Notes: generated by a model from the sequence alone, not told the origin. DNA of 64,000 nt from Dreissena polymorpha (GCF_020536995.1 NW_026273346.1:1-64000); one strand, 5' to 3'; shown: positions 26,801 through 37,800, counted from the stretch's first letter. Numbers and translations: made by a program.

Positions 26801-28540
26801 ACATGGACACCTCTCCGCAACTTGGAAGTTCTTGCGAGAAAATTGACCGGTGTGCAAGCAACTTCCGTATCATCAGGGCGAGTGTTTTCCGTTCCTAAGC
26901 TACAGTTACTAAGCTTTAGGCGTCCCTAGACTCTTCATCAGTGGACAAACTGGTGTTCCTCCACAAATCTAGTGAGTAAACCTTTACAGGACAATGGGTA
27001 CTCAAACGGCACCAGCGAATTCATTCATGATGCAGCCAATTTAATGAACGGATACTTGTGTTTGATGTACATCTTGTTGAGTAAAACATTGAACATTTTA
27101 AAACCGGTTTACTCTTATTGAAGAAATGTGGGTTGGATATTAATTTGTCTTTGTTATCAAATATTATGGCATGTAAGTACACAAAGTGTAACCCAATGGT
27201 TAAAAAACAACAAGAATATTACAGTTGATTTTAATATGACATCATTGCGCTAATAGGATCATATGCCATAAATATAACTTCAAGAAATAATTACAACTTT
27301 CAGTTTGGAAATGCAATGGCACTGATAATTTTAAATCAGACATGGGGATACTGTTTAAACAGTAACGTTTTGTTTATTTCATTTCATTTAAACATTCAGA
27401 AAAATCTGTAAACATGATACCCTTATTACCATCAGCTTCTAAACCAAGTACAGGTTCTACAAGTCCCTTGTAATCCCCATCCAACTGTACGGCTACCAGA
27501 CCTGGACGCTTCAGGCGAACACAGAACACAGGATTAGCCCAAAAGAGCCCCTACTGACGAATGAGGAATGCTGGTTTAGTTTGGACACTTCACCAGGCAC
27601 GACTCTCAGTGCAAGACTGTTTTCCTGGGCACCCTAGAGGGATTTCGACGTCAAGGCCGTCAAAAGAAAAGCTGGATGGACAATCTAAACAAGTGGACAT
27701 CCCTTCCCATGGATGAATTACTCTCAGCAGCACACAACAGACCTGACTGGAGGAGGATTACTGTATGGTCGTGCCTCAATCCCCCCAACGATCAAACTGC
27801 ACAAGGGAATGATGATGATGATCATGATTGCATACTTGCTTCAAATTAATAATTGATGAAAAGCACAGAATATTCAGAATAACAGTTAAATGTTACACAG
27901 CAGGCACCATTTGCACGTTAGACTGAAGGTTGAAGCATACTTAATTTTTCAGGTGTGCAATTGTTTACTCTCTAAATAAATTACAATTTATTTGAAGACA
28001 CACTGTTCTATATTGACATTTGCCGTGACTTTGGTCTTTATTTGTTAAATACTTCTTTGTATTATGTGTGGCTGTTAATAAATTGGTGTGTATTAAAAAT
28101 TCACTGTTTCGCTTGAAGATTGAGTATTATATGCTTGAAAGATGGCGTTACTTTCAACTAGAGAATACCTAAAAAGGTGGCTGTAAAATAGTGAACGTTG
28201 ATTGGTGTGGAGTTCTTTCTAACATACACATGACAGATCTTAATATTTCTTCAATTAATTGGCCTTGGAATGCTATATTTGAAAACGTGTGGTAATACAG
28301 GTTCTAAGTGCAAATTGTTGCATTTATGTTTTTTTTATTTAAGCTTTTGCATTGAACTTGTTAAGGAATTCTTTTAGTTTACTGTGTCCTGCAAATGCAA
28401 ATGGTGAAGCTTTTTTTTTTTTTACTGCTTTCAAAACAAAAAGACAATAAATTTCAACAAGAAGTTCGCATACCTTGGTCTTGATTCCATCCCGCATAAA
28501 GAAGACCGTTACCGTATGTGTTTGAAACACTTAAATCCAT
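17817..28540 (-). CDS. WDR45B: WDR45B (WIPI3) PROPPIN beta-propeller, first five coding exons
   Basis: WDR45B/WIPI3 is a WD-repeat PROPPIN that binds PI3P on autophagic membranes. Exons on the minus strand, in gene order: 1, 28,540-28,474 ([20 protein letters not shown] then DQ); 2, 24,605-24,429 ([25 protein letters not shown]); 3, 21,668-21,581 ([10 protein letters not shown]); 4, 18,786-18,693 ([18 protein letters not shown]); 5, 18,015-17,817 ([34 protein letters not shown]). All junctions have GT donors and AG acceptors, and phases agree across exons 1-4. The order and sequence follow vertebrate WDR45B closely. The exons with the FRRG/LRRG lipid-binding motif and the last blades are absent; the satellite array lies where they should be. 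Exon 4 reads GAACCTGTCC where the family needs one more base (Glu-Thr-Cys-Pro), and exon 5 has a net frame change near CCGAAACAGG. The exon 5 donor (GTTTTA) is weak. Either the copy is decaying or these are sequence errors; exons 1-3 are clean. The start ATG (28,540) has G at -3 and +4. Confidence 0.9.
18267..18536 (+). mobile_element. TTAACCCTTTACC-type MITE with repeated tail
   Basis: The element begins TTAACCCTTTACTG and ends in about five copies of a ~25-35-bp unit containing AAGTGGTAAAGGGTT (18,411-18,536). Related copies are at 19,148-19,655, 44,976-45,187 and, inverted, 54,940-55,190. The complete copies end in AGTGGTAAAGGGTTAA, the inverse of the start, so it is an inverted-repeat DNA element. 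It lies in WDR45B intron 4. The array of ends here is unusual and probably arose by local slippage. Confidence 0.65.
19006..19112 (+). mobile_element. Fragment of the TTAAAGGGRCCTTTTC element
   Basis: It begins with the end sequence AAAGGGACCTTTTCGCAGAT, matching the left end of the complete element at 19,697-20,231, and continues with related sequence (TTAAGTTGATAAATG). The right part is missing. Confidence 0.5.
19148..19655 (+). mobile_element. TTAACCCTTTACC-type MITE with nested insertion
   Basis: Left end AAACCCTTTCCCC, right end AAGTGGTAAAGGGTTAA, with the family body (GGAAATGAAGCC, AAGAAAGGTCTTAAAT) between. About 260 bases at about 19,376-19,637 interrupt it. They start with a T-run and TTGCGACGCTGCCGAATATC and end in ATCCCCCAAAAC. 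TAAG stands on both sides of the insert and may be its target duplication. Confidence 0.6.
19697..20231. mobile_element. TTAA-flanked inverted-repeat element carrying a tRNA-like head
   Basis: The 535-bp element starts TTAAAGGGGCCTTTTCACAG and ends GCGTGAAAAGATCCCTTTAA, which are inverted copies of each other with mismatches. TTAA at both edges suits a piggyBac-type target. Inside, on the minus strand, lies a tRNA-derived promoter-like segment (listed separately). A shortened copy lacking that segment follows directly at 20,232-20,543, ending ACATGAAAAGGACTCTTTTA. Confidence 0.6.
19848..19935 (-). repeat. tRNA-derived SINE head
   Basis: On the minus strand it reads GGCGGAATAGCTCAGTAGGC (A-box-like TAGCTCAGTAGG) and, about 60 bases on, GGTTCGAATAC (B-box-like). 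This is the pol III promoter arrangement of a tRNA-derived SINE. No full cloverleaf is visible, so it is not a tRNA gene. Confidence 0.6.
20232..20543. mobile_element. Tandem partial copy of the TTAA element
   Basis: The order of blocks (ATATGCAATCCTTGTAGTGT, AACAGAACTCTCCA-like, AAAGATGCATATTATG, GAGCATGG, ACTGTTTCCTC) repeats that of 19,940-20,231 with many substitutions, and it ends with the same CATGAAAAGG terminus. It is an older, truncated neighbour copy. Confidence 0.6.
20544..20933. other. Diverged repeat-like intron sequence of WDR45B
   Basis: It contains several short words with CCTTGACC and TCAAGGTCAAGGTCAT, as in molluscan core-repeat elements. I could not define its ends and see no exon. 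Confidence 0.35.
20934..21230 (+). mobile_element. Short element with CTCGGCTG/CAGCCGAG ends
   Basis: It begins AACAAGAGCACTGCATAACG, has the subterminal CTCGGCTG, and ends CAGCCGAGCTAAAAA, the 8-bp blocks being exact inverse complements. Between them lie a TTACAGTGACCTTGACCTTTG block and a GACGGCGGACG stretch. The start ACAAGAGCAC and end GAGCTAAAAA are shared with 22,065-23,357, so the two belong to one design. Non-coding. Confidence 0.65.
21231..21580. other. WDR45B intron 3, no feature seen
   Basis: AT-rich. I see no repeat family, exon or RNA gene before WDR45B exon 3. Confidence 0.4.
21710..21955. mobile_element. ~250-bp GCACAGGCTAATC MITE, diverged copy
   Basis: It carries TATGTGCGTAAAGTGTTGTC near the left and GCACAGGCTAATCTAGGATG and CCCAGTTTTCCC near the right, in inverted arrangement. 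It is a worn member of the family whose clearest copy is at 23,561-23,809. Confidence 0.7.
22065..23357 (+). mobile_element. Core-repeat element with CTCATCTATTTT/AAAATAGATGAG ends
   Basis: It starts AACAAGAGCACCGCCTTGCG and has a 12-bp subterminal inverted repeat (CTCATCTATTTT, then AAAATAGATGAG at about 23,338) before the final CTAAAAA. The body holds three to four ~170-bp core repeats with ATGAAAGCAATAGC, TACTTTAGG and CATAATTC words, and GACGCCGACGCCGATGCC near the end. Between 22,258 and 22,485 it contains long G runs (up to 17 Gs). It lies in WDR45B intron 2 and has no coding capacity. Confidence 0.7.
23561..23809. mobile_element. ~250-bp GCACAGGCTAATC MITE, well preserved
   Basis: Terminal inverted repeats TGTTCTGACAAAACTGG and CCAGTTTTCTCAGAACA bound a body of paired inverted blocks (GCGTAAAGTGCCGTCCCAGA on the left, TCTGGGACGACACTTTACGC on the right; GCACAGGCTAATCAGGGACG and its partner). 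The whole element can fold into one hairpin. At least six other copies occur in the window. Confidence 0.85.
23826..24333. mobile_element. 508-bp TTAA MITE with 26-bp perfect inverted repeats
   Basis: Its left end starts TTAAAGCCACACACCTTGAA; the right end is the exact inverse for 26 bases. TTAA stands at both edges. The interior is a ~195-bp direct repeat present twice (words GGTTTCTATATGGTAC, AACGCGATTATTTTTAAG, CTACCTTGTAACCACCAGAT near 23,980-24,060 and 24,165-24,255). It lies in WDR45B intron 2, just before exon 2. Confidence 0.85.
24606..25129. other. WDR45B intron 1, no feature seen
   Basis: AT-rich, with a short direct repeat (GTTTATAGTTAGCAATAAAA, twice at about 24,782-24,830). No gene or transposon recognised. 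Confidence 0.4.
25130..27830 (+). mobile_element. LINE remnant (RTE-like), split by a hAT element
   Basis: Two pieces of one LINE ORF flank a DNA transposon. Left piece (about 25,138-25,326) reads [20 protein letters not shown], then [11 protein letters not shown] and [10 protein letters not shown], the region after the reverse-transcriptase core. Right piece (from 27,434) reads [16 protein letters not shown] and TWTLQ, then [29 protein letters not shown], the C-terminal tail. The 3' end is a short GAT repeat (27,808-27,830), as in RTE-type elements. The 5' two thirds are missing, and stops and frame changes interrupt the rest. Clade assignment is from memory of related proteins and could be another LINE group. 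It lies in WDR45B intron 1. Confidence 0.75.
25327..27425 (+). pseudogene. hAT DNA transposon with decayed BED/hAT transposase
   Basis: The ends are inverted: TAAGGGTATCACATGT at the left, ACATGATACCCTTA at the right. It sits in the LINE at TTACCATC; the left copy of this 8-bp target has lost one base (TTACATC). Recognisable transposase parts in order: a BED-finger-like stretch (about 25,740-25,860, [12 protein letters not shown]), LTSDHWTS (26,162-26,185), FLDPRYRS (26,525-26,548), and the C-terminal dimerisation region with FLWWKLNMD (about 26,788-26,895). Stops and frame changes separate these. An internal ~40-bp duplication lies at about 26,373-26,460. The 2.1-kb length is close to the minimum for a hAT with a ~600-residue transposase. 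It is inactive. Confidence 0.85.
27831..28473. other. WDR45B intron 1 proximal part, no feature seen
   Basis: AT-rich sequence between the LINE 3' end and WDR45B exon 1. I recognise nothing in it. Confidence 0.4.
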
Positions 28541-28807
28541 TGCGCATTTGTAAAAACACGCCTACTTTTATTATCAGACAAAATGTTTTGTTTCGGAGGT
28601 TTAACTACTTCCGGGTTAATATACTCTCTCAGTATATTTGTTTACAAAACATAAATCTTAGCAAAAAGTCACCTTAAAATATTCATTTGAAATGGATGAA
28701 TGTGTAGCGTTCAATAAGTTATTGTTGTGTTTGCAAATTTTTTGCAAAAAATCTGCAAATACGTTTTGCAACTTAAGCAACACTTTGGCTTCAGTACAAA
28801 ATACAAA
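28541..28807. promoter_or_regulatory. Bidirectional promoter region, WDR45B / ECHS1
   Basis: Only 267 bases separate the two start codons, so both 5'UTRs and core promoters must lie here or overlap. ACTTCCGG at 28,607-28,614 (CCGGAAGT on the other strand) is a canonical ETS/GABP site, a motif known to be common in animal bidirectional and mitochondrial-gene promoters. I see no convincing TATA box placed for either gene. The function is inference from position and motif. Confidence 0.65.
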
Positions 28808-31800
28808 ATGGCTTCCAAACTAGGACGGACGAATTTTGGCCAGTTTTTGCATCGATCTGCACAAACTAAAGTTATATTGCCTTTTCAATGCATTAAAAGA
28901 TGCATGGCGACAGGTATTATATCGAAAAAACCCACCGTATTGGCATGACATTCATTTCGCAAACATTAAACCCCCATTGAATGCAAGGTCAATGCGATAT
29001 GCAACATATTTTCGCGAACTGTCAACTAGGGATAGTTTGATTTTAGGCTATTTTTCAAATTAAATGAAGCATCTACAGGTTGCAGGATCAACGGGGATTT
29101 CAGGGGTTTACACACGGGCTGGACAAAATGTAAACACACTGTTAAGAACTTAACAACTTTATTGTTGCAAATATCTAAAGTTATTGAAATACCTTTGCAA
29201 AAATCTTTAGTGCATAAAAGACAGCTTTTCTTGCATTTTGTTTATTCAGGTATAAAAAACATTGAAAACATCTGAAATCGGTGACACAATTTCATGTTGC
29301 GCGAAGCATAACAGTGCAGTACACATCGATTTTTTTAACAAGAAATAAAGTATGTCTGAGGTATTTCATGTTGCCACAATCTGCATAAAAATATGTATTT
29401 TATGCACTAGTTGAAATTCTTTAGAAAACTGTTTTAAAAAGGTATTTGAAAAAAAGCACCACTTACCTGAATCAGACAAAGTCACGTGATCCTGTCAAAA
29501 GTATACCATGGAAGATTATAATGGAATTAAACCAATTTATTTCAGACATCTTAATATGTGTTATAAAAAATTGTCATATTCATTTAATTTTATAACACAT
29601 TCAGTCAAGTTATGGCACCTTGCAAATTGAAATTGCCCCAAAACAGTTTTGGACAAACCTTACCATTGAGCAACAAATATTGAATATTTTATAAATGTTG
29701 TGATCTGTTATAACTTATACTTTGATATATACCCAGTGGTAGGGTTACAAACTTACATTACCAATACTTAAACAAAGTTTGTTAAACAATTGTTTGCACA
29801 GTTTTAGGGCAATAGCGCAACATGCTCCTGCTTTTAATATCTCTTTACCACTAAAGCACATGCTTATTGTATTTTAGACCCCACACTACACTTATTTTCT
29901 TCAGAAAATGTAAACTTGCAAAATGGAACTTATTTTCTTTGTCTATGAGTTACATAATTATATTTTGCAGAAGGTCAATACGTTATCACAGACAAGAAAG
30001 GGGAAAAACAAAATGTGGGTTTCATTCAGCTAAATAGACGGAAGGCTCTGAACGCTCTTTGTGATGGCCTAATGAAAGAAGTATCAGATGCTCTGGATGC
30101 ATTTGAAAAGGACAAAGATGTGGGATGTATTGTCTTAACTGGTGGGGATAAAGCATTTGCTGGTAAGTTTTCTTGAGAAGTATGTAGATTTGTATAATTA
30201 AGCTTGTATACTACTGTAACATTATTTGTTTAGTGAGATTTTAAAGAAAATCATGTTTTTCTGATATAGGTATGTTTTATTTTACATATTTATAAAAGCT
30301 TTCTGCTATATGTATTTGATTAGCTTCATACATGTGTTTATTATAATTGTTAGAGGTCACTGTCCAAGTTCCATAACTCTGACCTGTAATACAAGAACAA
30401 TTATGCCCCTTTCTATGCAATTAAAACATTTGTTAAGGTAAACATGCAACACTTCCATATTTATATGGTTTATACAATATTTATTAAATGTACACTTCAG
30501 ACATGTGTTCAAGGTCATTGTGTGAGGTCATTGACCAATGCAGGAGCTATAAGTTACCAGAATTATGCCCCTTTTTAGAAAATTGATAAATGTGCAACAT
30601 CTCTATATCAATTTCTTTATGTGTTTGGGGTTATTGGGTTAGCTCAATGACCAAGTTCATTAACTCTGACCTGCAATTAAACAGAAATATGACCTTTTTA
30701 TCCCTCACAGAAAGGCGAAGGGATATAAAAATGGGAGGCATCTGTGTGTGCTTGTAATGTGCTTCCATCCAAAACACTCTTCTTTGCCAACACCTCGTAT
30801 GTTTTGCATGCAATTCTATTTAAACTTTTAAAGAATGTTTATCTCCACATGCTTTAGCACATATTTTGAAGGTTTCTCAATTGAGTTATTCAGTTAGGAT
30901 TGATATATTGGGCTATTTTTTTATGTAAAAGTAGGTAAAATGCTGATCTTGCACGATTACTGTATAAGCTAAACTAGAAATGGCGCGGCAGAGGCCGACG
31001 CGTATCCCCACGCCGAATGTTTGACCTAGGCGTGCCCCAGGGTTGGTAATGGGGCCATGCATAGCTGAGATTGACCGTATTGTCATAAGAGAAGTTCATC
31101 ATCAATTAAAAGTGAATTGGTGTAGAAATGAAGAAATTATAGTAAAAGGCAATTTTGAGTGGGTGTGGTCTATGTGGGCGGGGCCCCAGGGTTGGTAATT
31201 GTGCCATGCATAGTTGAGATTGACCGTATTGTCATAAGAGAGGTTCAGTATCAATTTGAAGTGAATCGGTGTAGAAATGAAGAAATTATAGTAAAAGGCA
31301 ATTTTGGGTGGGTGTGGTCTATGTGGGCGGGGCGCCCCAGGGTTGGTAATGGGGCCATGCATAGTTGAGATTGACTGTATTGTCATAAGAGAAGTTCAAT
31401 ATCAATTTGAAGTGAATCGGTGTAGAAATGAAGAAATTATAGTAAAGGCAATTTTGGGTGGGTGTGGTCTATGTGGGCGGGGCCCCAGGGTTGGTTATGG
31501 GGCCATGCATAGTTGAGATTGACCCTAATGTCATAAGAGAAGTTCAGTATCAATTTGAAGTGAATCCGTGTAGAAATGAAAAAATTATAGTAAATGGAAT
31601 TTTTTGGTGGGTGTGGCCTATGTGGGCTGGCGCCCCAGGGTTGGGATTGGGGCCATGCATAGTTGAGATTGACCCTAATGTCATAACAAAAGTTCAGTAT
31701 CAATTTGAAGTGAATCCGTGTAGAAATGAAAAAATTATAGTAAATGGAAATTTTTGGTGGGTGTGGCCTATGTGGGCGGGGCACCCCAGGGTTGGAAATG

Positions 31801-34800
31801 GGGCCATGCATGGTTGAGATTGACCGTATTGTCATAAGAGAGGTCCAGTATCAATTTGAAGTGAATCGGTGTAGAAATAAAGAAGTAAATGTAAAATAAC
31901 CTAAAAAAATGAGTGATAATTTCTGACGCGGCCCCACCCCAACCGCTATAACTTTTGACCCAGGGGTCAGATCAAAATTCCAAATAGTGCAGGGTCGCAC
32001 ATATGCTCATAGCTACCATGTGTGTAAGTTTCAAGGTTCTAGTGCTTTTAGTGTAGGAGGAGATAGTGGCCAGGACGGACGGACAGACAGACGGACGGAC
32101 GGCGGAGATAACCACAATATCCCCACCTTTTTTTCAAAAAGCGTGGGGATAAAAATTAAGGAAGAGCTTACACTCAATAATTTCAGTTTGGATATAGGTA
32201 TTTTTATGCCCCCGATAGGGTGGCATATAGCAGTTGAACTGTCCGTCAGTATGTCAGTCCGTCCGAAAACTTAAATGGTCGTAACTTTTTCAATATTTAA
32301 CATAGCAACTTGATATTTGGCATGCATGTGCATCTCATGGAGCTGCACATTTTGAGTGGTGAAAGGTGAAGGTCAAGGTCATCCTTCAAGGTCAAATGTC
32401 TAATATATGGCATCTGTCCGTCCGTCCGAAAACTTTAACATTGTCCATAACTTTTTTACTATTGAAGATAGCAACTTGATATTTGGCATGCATGTGTATC
32501 TCCTGGAGCTGAACATTTCGAGTGGTGAAATGTGAAGGTCAAGGTCATCCTTCAAGGTCAAATGTCAAATATTTCGTCTGTCCGAAAACTTTAACATTGG
32601 CCATAACTTTTTAAATATTGAAGATATCAACTTGATATTTGGCATGCATGTGTATCTCCTGGAGCTGAACATTTTGAGTGGTGAAAAGTGAAGGTCAAGG
32701 TCATTCTTCAAGGTCAATTGTCAAATATTCTGTCCGTCCAAAAACTTTAACATTGGCCATTACTTTTTAAATATTATAGATAGCAACTTGATATTTGGCA
32801 TGCATGTGTATTTCATGAAGCTGCATATTTTGAGTGGTGAAATGTGAACATCAAGGTCATCCTTCAAGGTCAAATGTCAAATATATGGCGTCTGTTTGTC
32901 CGTCCAAAAACTTTAAATTGGCCATCACTTTTTAAATATTGAAAAATAGCAACTTGATATTTGGCATGCATGTGTATTTCATGGAGCTGCATATTTTGAG
33001 TGGTGAAAGGTGAACATCAAGGTCATCCTTCAACGTCAAATGTCAAATATATGGCGTCTGTTTGTCTGTCCAAAAACTTGAACATTGGCCATCACTTTTT
33101 AAATATTGAAGATAGCAACTTGATATTTGCCATGCCTGTGTATCTCACGGAGCTGCACATTTTGAGTGGTGAAAGGTCAAGGTCAAGTTCATCCTTAAAG
33201 GTCAAAGGTCAAATTTTGCAATATTGAAGATAGCAACTTGATATTTTGCATGCATGTGTATCTCAAGGAGCTGCATATTTTGAGTGGTGAAAGGTCAAGG
33301 TAAAGTTCATCTTTAAAGGTTAAAGGTCAATGTCAAAGGTCAAATTTTGCAATATTGAGAATAGCAACTTGATATTTTGCATGCATGTGTATCTCATGGA
33401 GCTGCACATTTTGAGTAGTGAAAGGTCAAGTTCATCCTTCAAGGTCAAAGGTCAAATTTTGCAATATTGAAGAGAGCAACTATATATTTGGCATGCAAGT
33501 GTATCTCATGGAGCTGCACATTTTGAGTGGTGAAACGTCAAGGTCAAGTTCATCCTCAAGGTCAAAGGTCAAATTTTGCAATATTGAAGAGAGCAACTTG
33601 ATATTTGGCATGCATGTGTATCTCATGGCGCTGCACATTTTGAGTGGTGAAAGGTCAAGGTCAAGTTCATCCTCAAGGTCAAAGGTCTTTTTTATATATA
33701 AATAAATCAAAATGGTGCGGAAGGGGGCATTGTGTTTCTGACAAACACATCTCTTGTTCTGTAATGTTGTGTGTATGTAGCTTACATGCAGATCTTTGTA
33801 GGGATTGCATTTGGGGCCAGTTTGGTAATTGTCCCCTACCGGTTTCACCGGAGGGGACTTATGGTTTGCGCTCAGTCTGTCAGTCCGTCCGTCACACTTT
33901 TCTGGATCCTGCGATAACTTTAAAAGTTCTTAATATTTTTTCATGAAACTATGAACATGGATAGATGGCAATATGGACATTTTGTACGTCATTTCATTTT
34001 GTTCCTACGTCAAACATTGTGGTTGCTATGGCAACCAGAAAAAAAATAATCTGAAAATGGTGGAATTTCTGACAATGGTGGAGCCGGTAGGGGACCATAT
34101 TGCTTGACAATAGCCTTGTTGTAAATAAAATAGAAAATAATTTTCGCTCAATAATTTTAGTCTGGAGGGTCAAATTGTTCTTTAATTTTCTGTGTGGGTA
34201 GTTATGCAGACCTTGCAATCAAAGTTAATCAAATTTAGCTTAATTATTGGGTAAAATATTGAACATATAATTTCATGGTATTGTCACAATTCATGTTTCA
34301 GTTTATAAATGTTCATCTTTCAGTTTACATATACTATATATCTACTACAGCTATTCAACTTCAAATATGCCTTTGTATTCTTTAAAGTGGGGGACTGAGC
34401 ATACATCACACAATCAAAGCAGTAAAACGGCTGAGTGTGCTGTTTTTGAAGAGCTCTTATTGTTTGTTTAGGAAAAAACAATGGAAGGGACAGCTGTAAA
34501 ATGATAATAAAATATTTAACTTAAGAGATGAAGATAATTGAGAGCTTTCAGCAAATATTTAACTTTGTTTCATATACTATTTGAGCTAATTGCTACTTCT
34601 TGTTGATCACTCATAGCTGGAGCGGACATAAAAGAAATGAAGGACCGTGAGTTTGCTGAAGTGTATAGTGGAAGTTTCCTGTCCAACTGGGATAGACTGG
34701 CAAGATGCAAGAAGCCTGTAATAGCAGCTGTTAATGGATATGCGGTAAGATTTTCCTTCATTATTTCAAGTAGGCGTATGTTTGTGACTGCTTCTGTTAC

Positions 34801-37800
34801 TTAAGCTTTAGATTATAAACCTGACAATTGCAATTAATTCCTATTATATATATTTGTAAATGATAATTATAATTACAATGCCAATTATTTATGAATTGTG
34901 AACAATTTGATGGCATTTTACTTTATATGATAGGGAAGAGAACACAAAATATATGTCATCCTCAAAGAAAAGAATAAATATTATTCACATTCTCCGACCT
35001 TCCCCTCCCCCCATGACTTTATCACTAATTTTTTGTCCCTTCTCTGCTATACTCAACATTTTAGATATGTTCGCATCCCAAAACCCTACTGGTTCAAGAA
35101 AATGTTCTGTCAGACAAACACGACCGGCAAATTTTGGTCAGGGCATCTGACATGTTTGTCAAGACATATAGATAAATTATATATATGGTATTCATACAAT
35201 AAAAGTATTTAAAATGTAGTTTATGTAAATCGATGTTAAGAGCAATGAAAAAGGTGAGGAAATTATACAATTGCATTATTGTTTACATATATAGCATTAA
35301 ATATTAGCAAACATGCAAAAAATGACAAATTTTAATCAGCCATGCAGGTTTGACAGTTTGTCAGAACCAATGTCAAACGCTCTTTTCAGCATTCAGGAAA
35401 TCTGTTATAATGAAATTGGTTTTCATGAGAAAGATAGATGTTCACAAGATACTGGAAAGATGTAGGAAATGAACACCAGTGTGTGAAGCTGGATAGTTGG
35501 CAGTGGTTGTTTCGCTTACCTCAGGACCCAGGTTCAATCCCAGCTCCTGACACATATGAATTTGAACGGTCAAAATACCAGACATGTGGGGTTTCCTCTG
35601 GCAACTCTAGTCTCCCTCCCCCCACACACAAACAGCAGAAGACCAGATTAAAATTAAAATTTCTCGGTACAAAAAAAGAAGCTGGAAATGTGAGTTTTCC
35701 TCTGAGAACTCTGGTCCCAACACAAACAGCAGAAGATGAGATTTGAATTTAAATTACAAAAATGTACTCAGTTAAAAAAAAGCACGCTGGAAATTGCAGC
35801 TATAATTCAAAATTTGTCCTGGCTTTTGGGAGTCTAGTCAGTTATTTGAGCAAGAGTGCTTGAACACACTCTGGGTCCACATATAATGCAGCCTAAGTCT
35901 AAAAAGATTGCTTTGAAAACTACCACATGCTTGTGATGCTTCGTGAAACACTCCACTGTCACAATAAATTGTGTGATTATTTTCAGCTAGGCGGTGGTTG
36001 TGAGATAGCCATGATGTGTGATATCATTTATGCTGGAGAGAACGCACAGTTTGGGCAACCAGAGATTACACTTGGGACCATACCTGGTAAAAAAAAGACA
36101 AGCATTTGGGTCATGCTCTGTGAAAATGGGGTTTAATGCATGTGCGTAAAGTGTGGTCCCAGATTAGAATGTGCAATTTGCACAAGCTAATCAGGGATGA
36201 CACTTTCAGCTTTTTTGATATTTTTGTTTAAAGAAAGTCACTTCTTAGCAACAATCCAGTTTAGGCAGAAAGTTTCGTCCCTGATGAGCCTGTGCGGATT
36301 GCACAGGCTTAACAGGGATGACACTTTACGCATATGCATTAAACCCCCTTTTCACAGAGAATTCACAGTTTGGGCAACCATTGATTACACTTGGGACCAT
36401 TCCTTGTAAAAAAACATGACAATAATGTATTGCTTTCCATTATTTTACTTTTATAGTGACTTAATGTATTCACTTCATTATTGGTGATGAATTTCGTGAT
36501 CAACTCAGCTGGACTTTTTATATTCTTTGGTAATTGTTTACTTAAAATATTAAAGTATGTGAACATTGCATTGTATTTACATCATCATTCATGTAGATGA
36601 TGGATTATAACAAAAACACAGTGTTTACTCTCTTTATTCCTCAATATATCAGTATGAAGAAAAAGACTGATATTTGCTTAAATTATTTTAGCAGTTATTT
36701 GTTGCAAGTGCCTGCAAATGATTATTATAGAATAATAATATGTATTATCATCTTCATTTTAGTTTGTCCAGTCTATTAACAGTATGTCATATTGACGTAT
36801 TTGTTCTTTAGTAGGTGTTTGTTCTATGATTTAAATTGATGAATATGAGCCTCACTATCTGAATACAGTGTTAATGTATGTGCATAAAGTGTTGTCAAAG
36901 ATTCACCTCTGCAGTCCGCACAGGCTAATCAGGAAAAACAATGTCAGCCTTTATTTGGTTGTTTTCGTTCAGATAAAGTCCCTTCTTATTGAATAACCAG
37001 TTTAGGTGGATAGTGACGTTACTGATAAGCTGTTGCATGCTGCACAGGCTAATCTGGGATGACACTTTTTTGCTCATGCATTAAACCCCATTTTCCCAGA
37101 GTGCAGCTCAATTTCTTTTCTTAAAATCCCCCAAGTCATTATACAATCCTCTTGTCTTATTGAGTGTTCCACCTGTATCTATTGTGTCTAATTGAGTGTA
37201 CCACCTGTATCTATTGTACCTAATTGAGTGTATCACCTGTATCTATTGTGTCTTATGGAGTGTTCCACCTGAATCTATGACATCTTATTGAGTGTTCCAC
37301 CTGTATCTATTGTGTCTTATTGAGGGTTCCACCTGTACCTAGTGTGTCTTATTGAGTGTTCTACCTGTACCCAGGGGTTTCACTGGCCCAAAAAAAGTTG
37401 TTGCCATTTTGTCGCGGTGTGAAAACCGCTATTGCGGTGAGAAACCGCCAGTTATTCCGACTTAATTAATATGGACAATCATTTAAGGAACCTTACTACA
37501 TAAATGAATAATGGCATTGACTATATTTTTATTACTTTTAGAAGTATGTTAATACATAAATAACATTAAGTACCTTTATAAGTCTTAATAAGCTTTATTT
37601 TATATAAATAACATTTTTCCACTTGATAAACCAGATAACATTATGATGTTAACAATAATTTAACAATATGCTGCATAAATGTTTTAGATTTATTTATTAA
37701 AACCTAGAATCACACAAATGAACATCATCTGAAAGGAAAAATAATTGATCATTTGGACATGATATACATCAAATTCTCTTTATTATCAAATTTAACAAAT

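Noticed and set aside
28339-28530. 63-codon minus-strand frame over WDR45B exon 1
   Set aside because: It is another frame of the same DNA; the WDR45B frame from 28,540 matches the family and has a proper donor.
28727-28807. Upstream extension of the ECHS1 frame
   Set aside because: The frame is open but begins with GTG and has no ATG; the ATG at 28,808 has good context and gives a normal targeting peptide.
31102-31835. Frames of 69-132 codons on both strands in the pearl-like element
   Set aside because: They follow the ~150-bp core repeats in several frames at once, as expected of non-coding tandem repeats.
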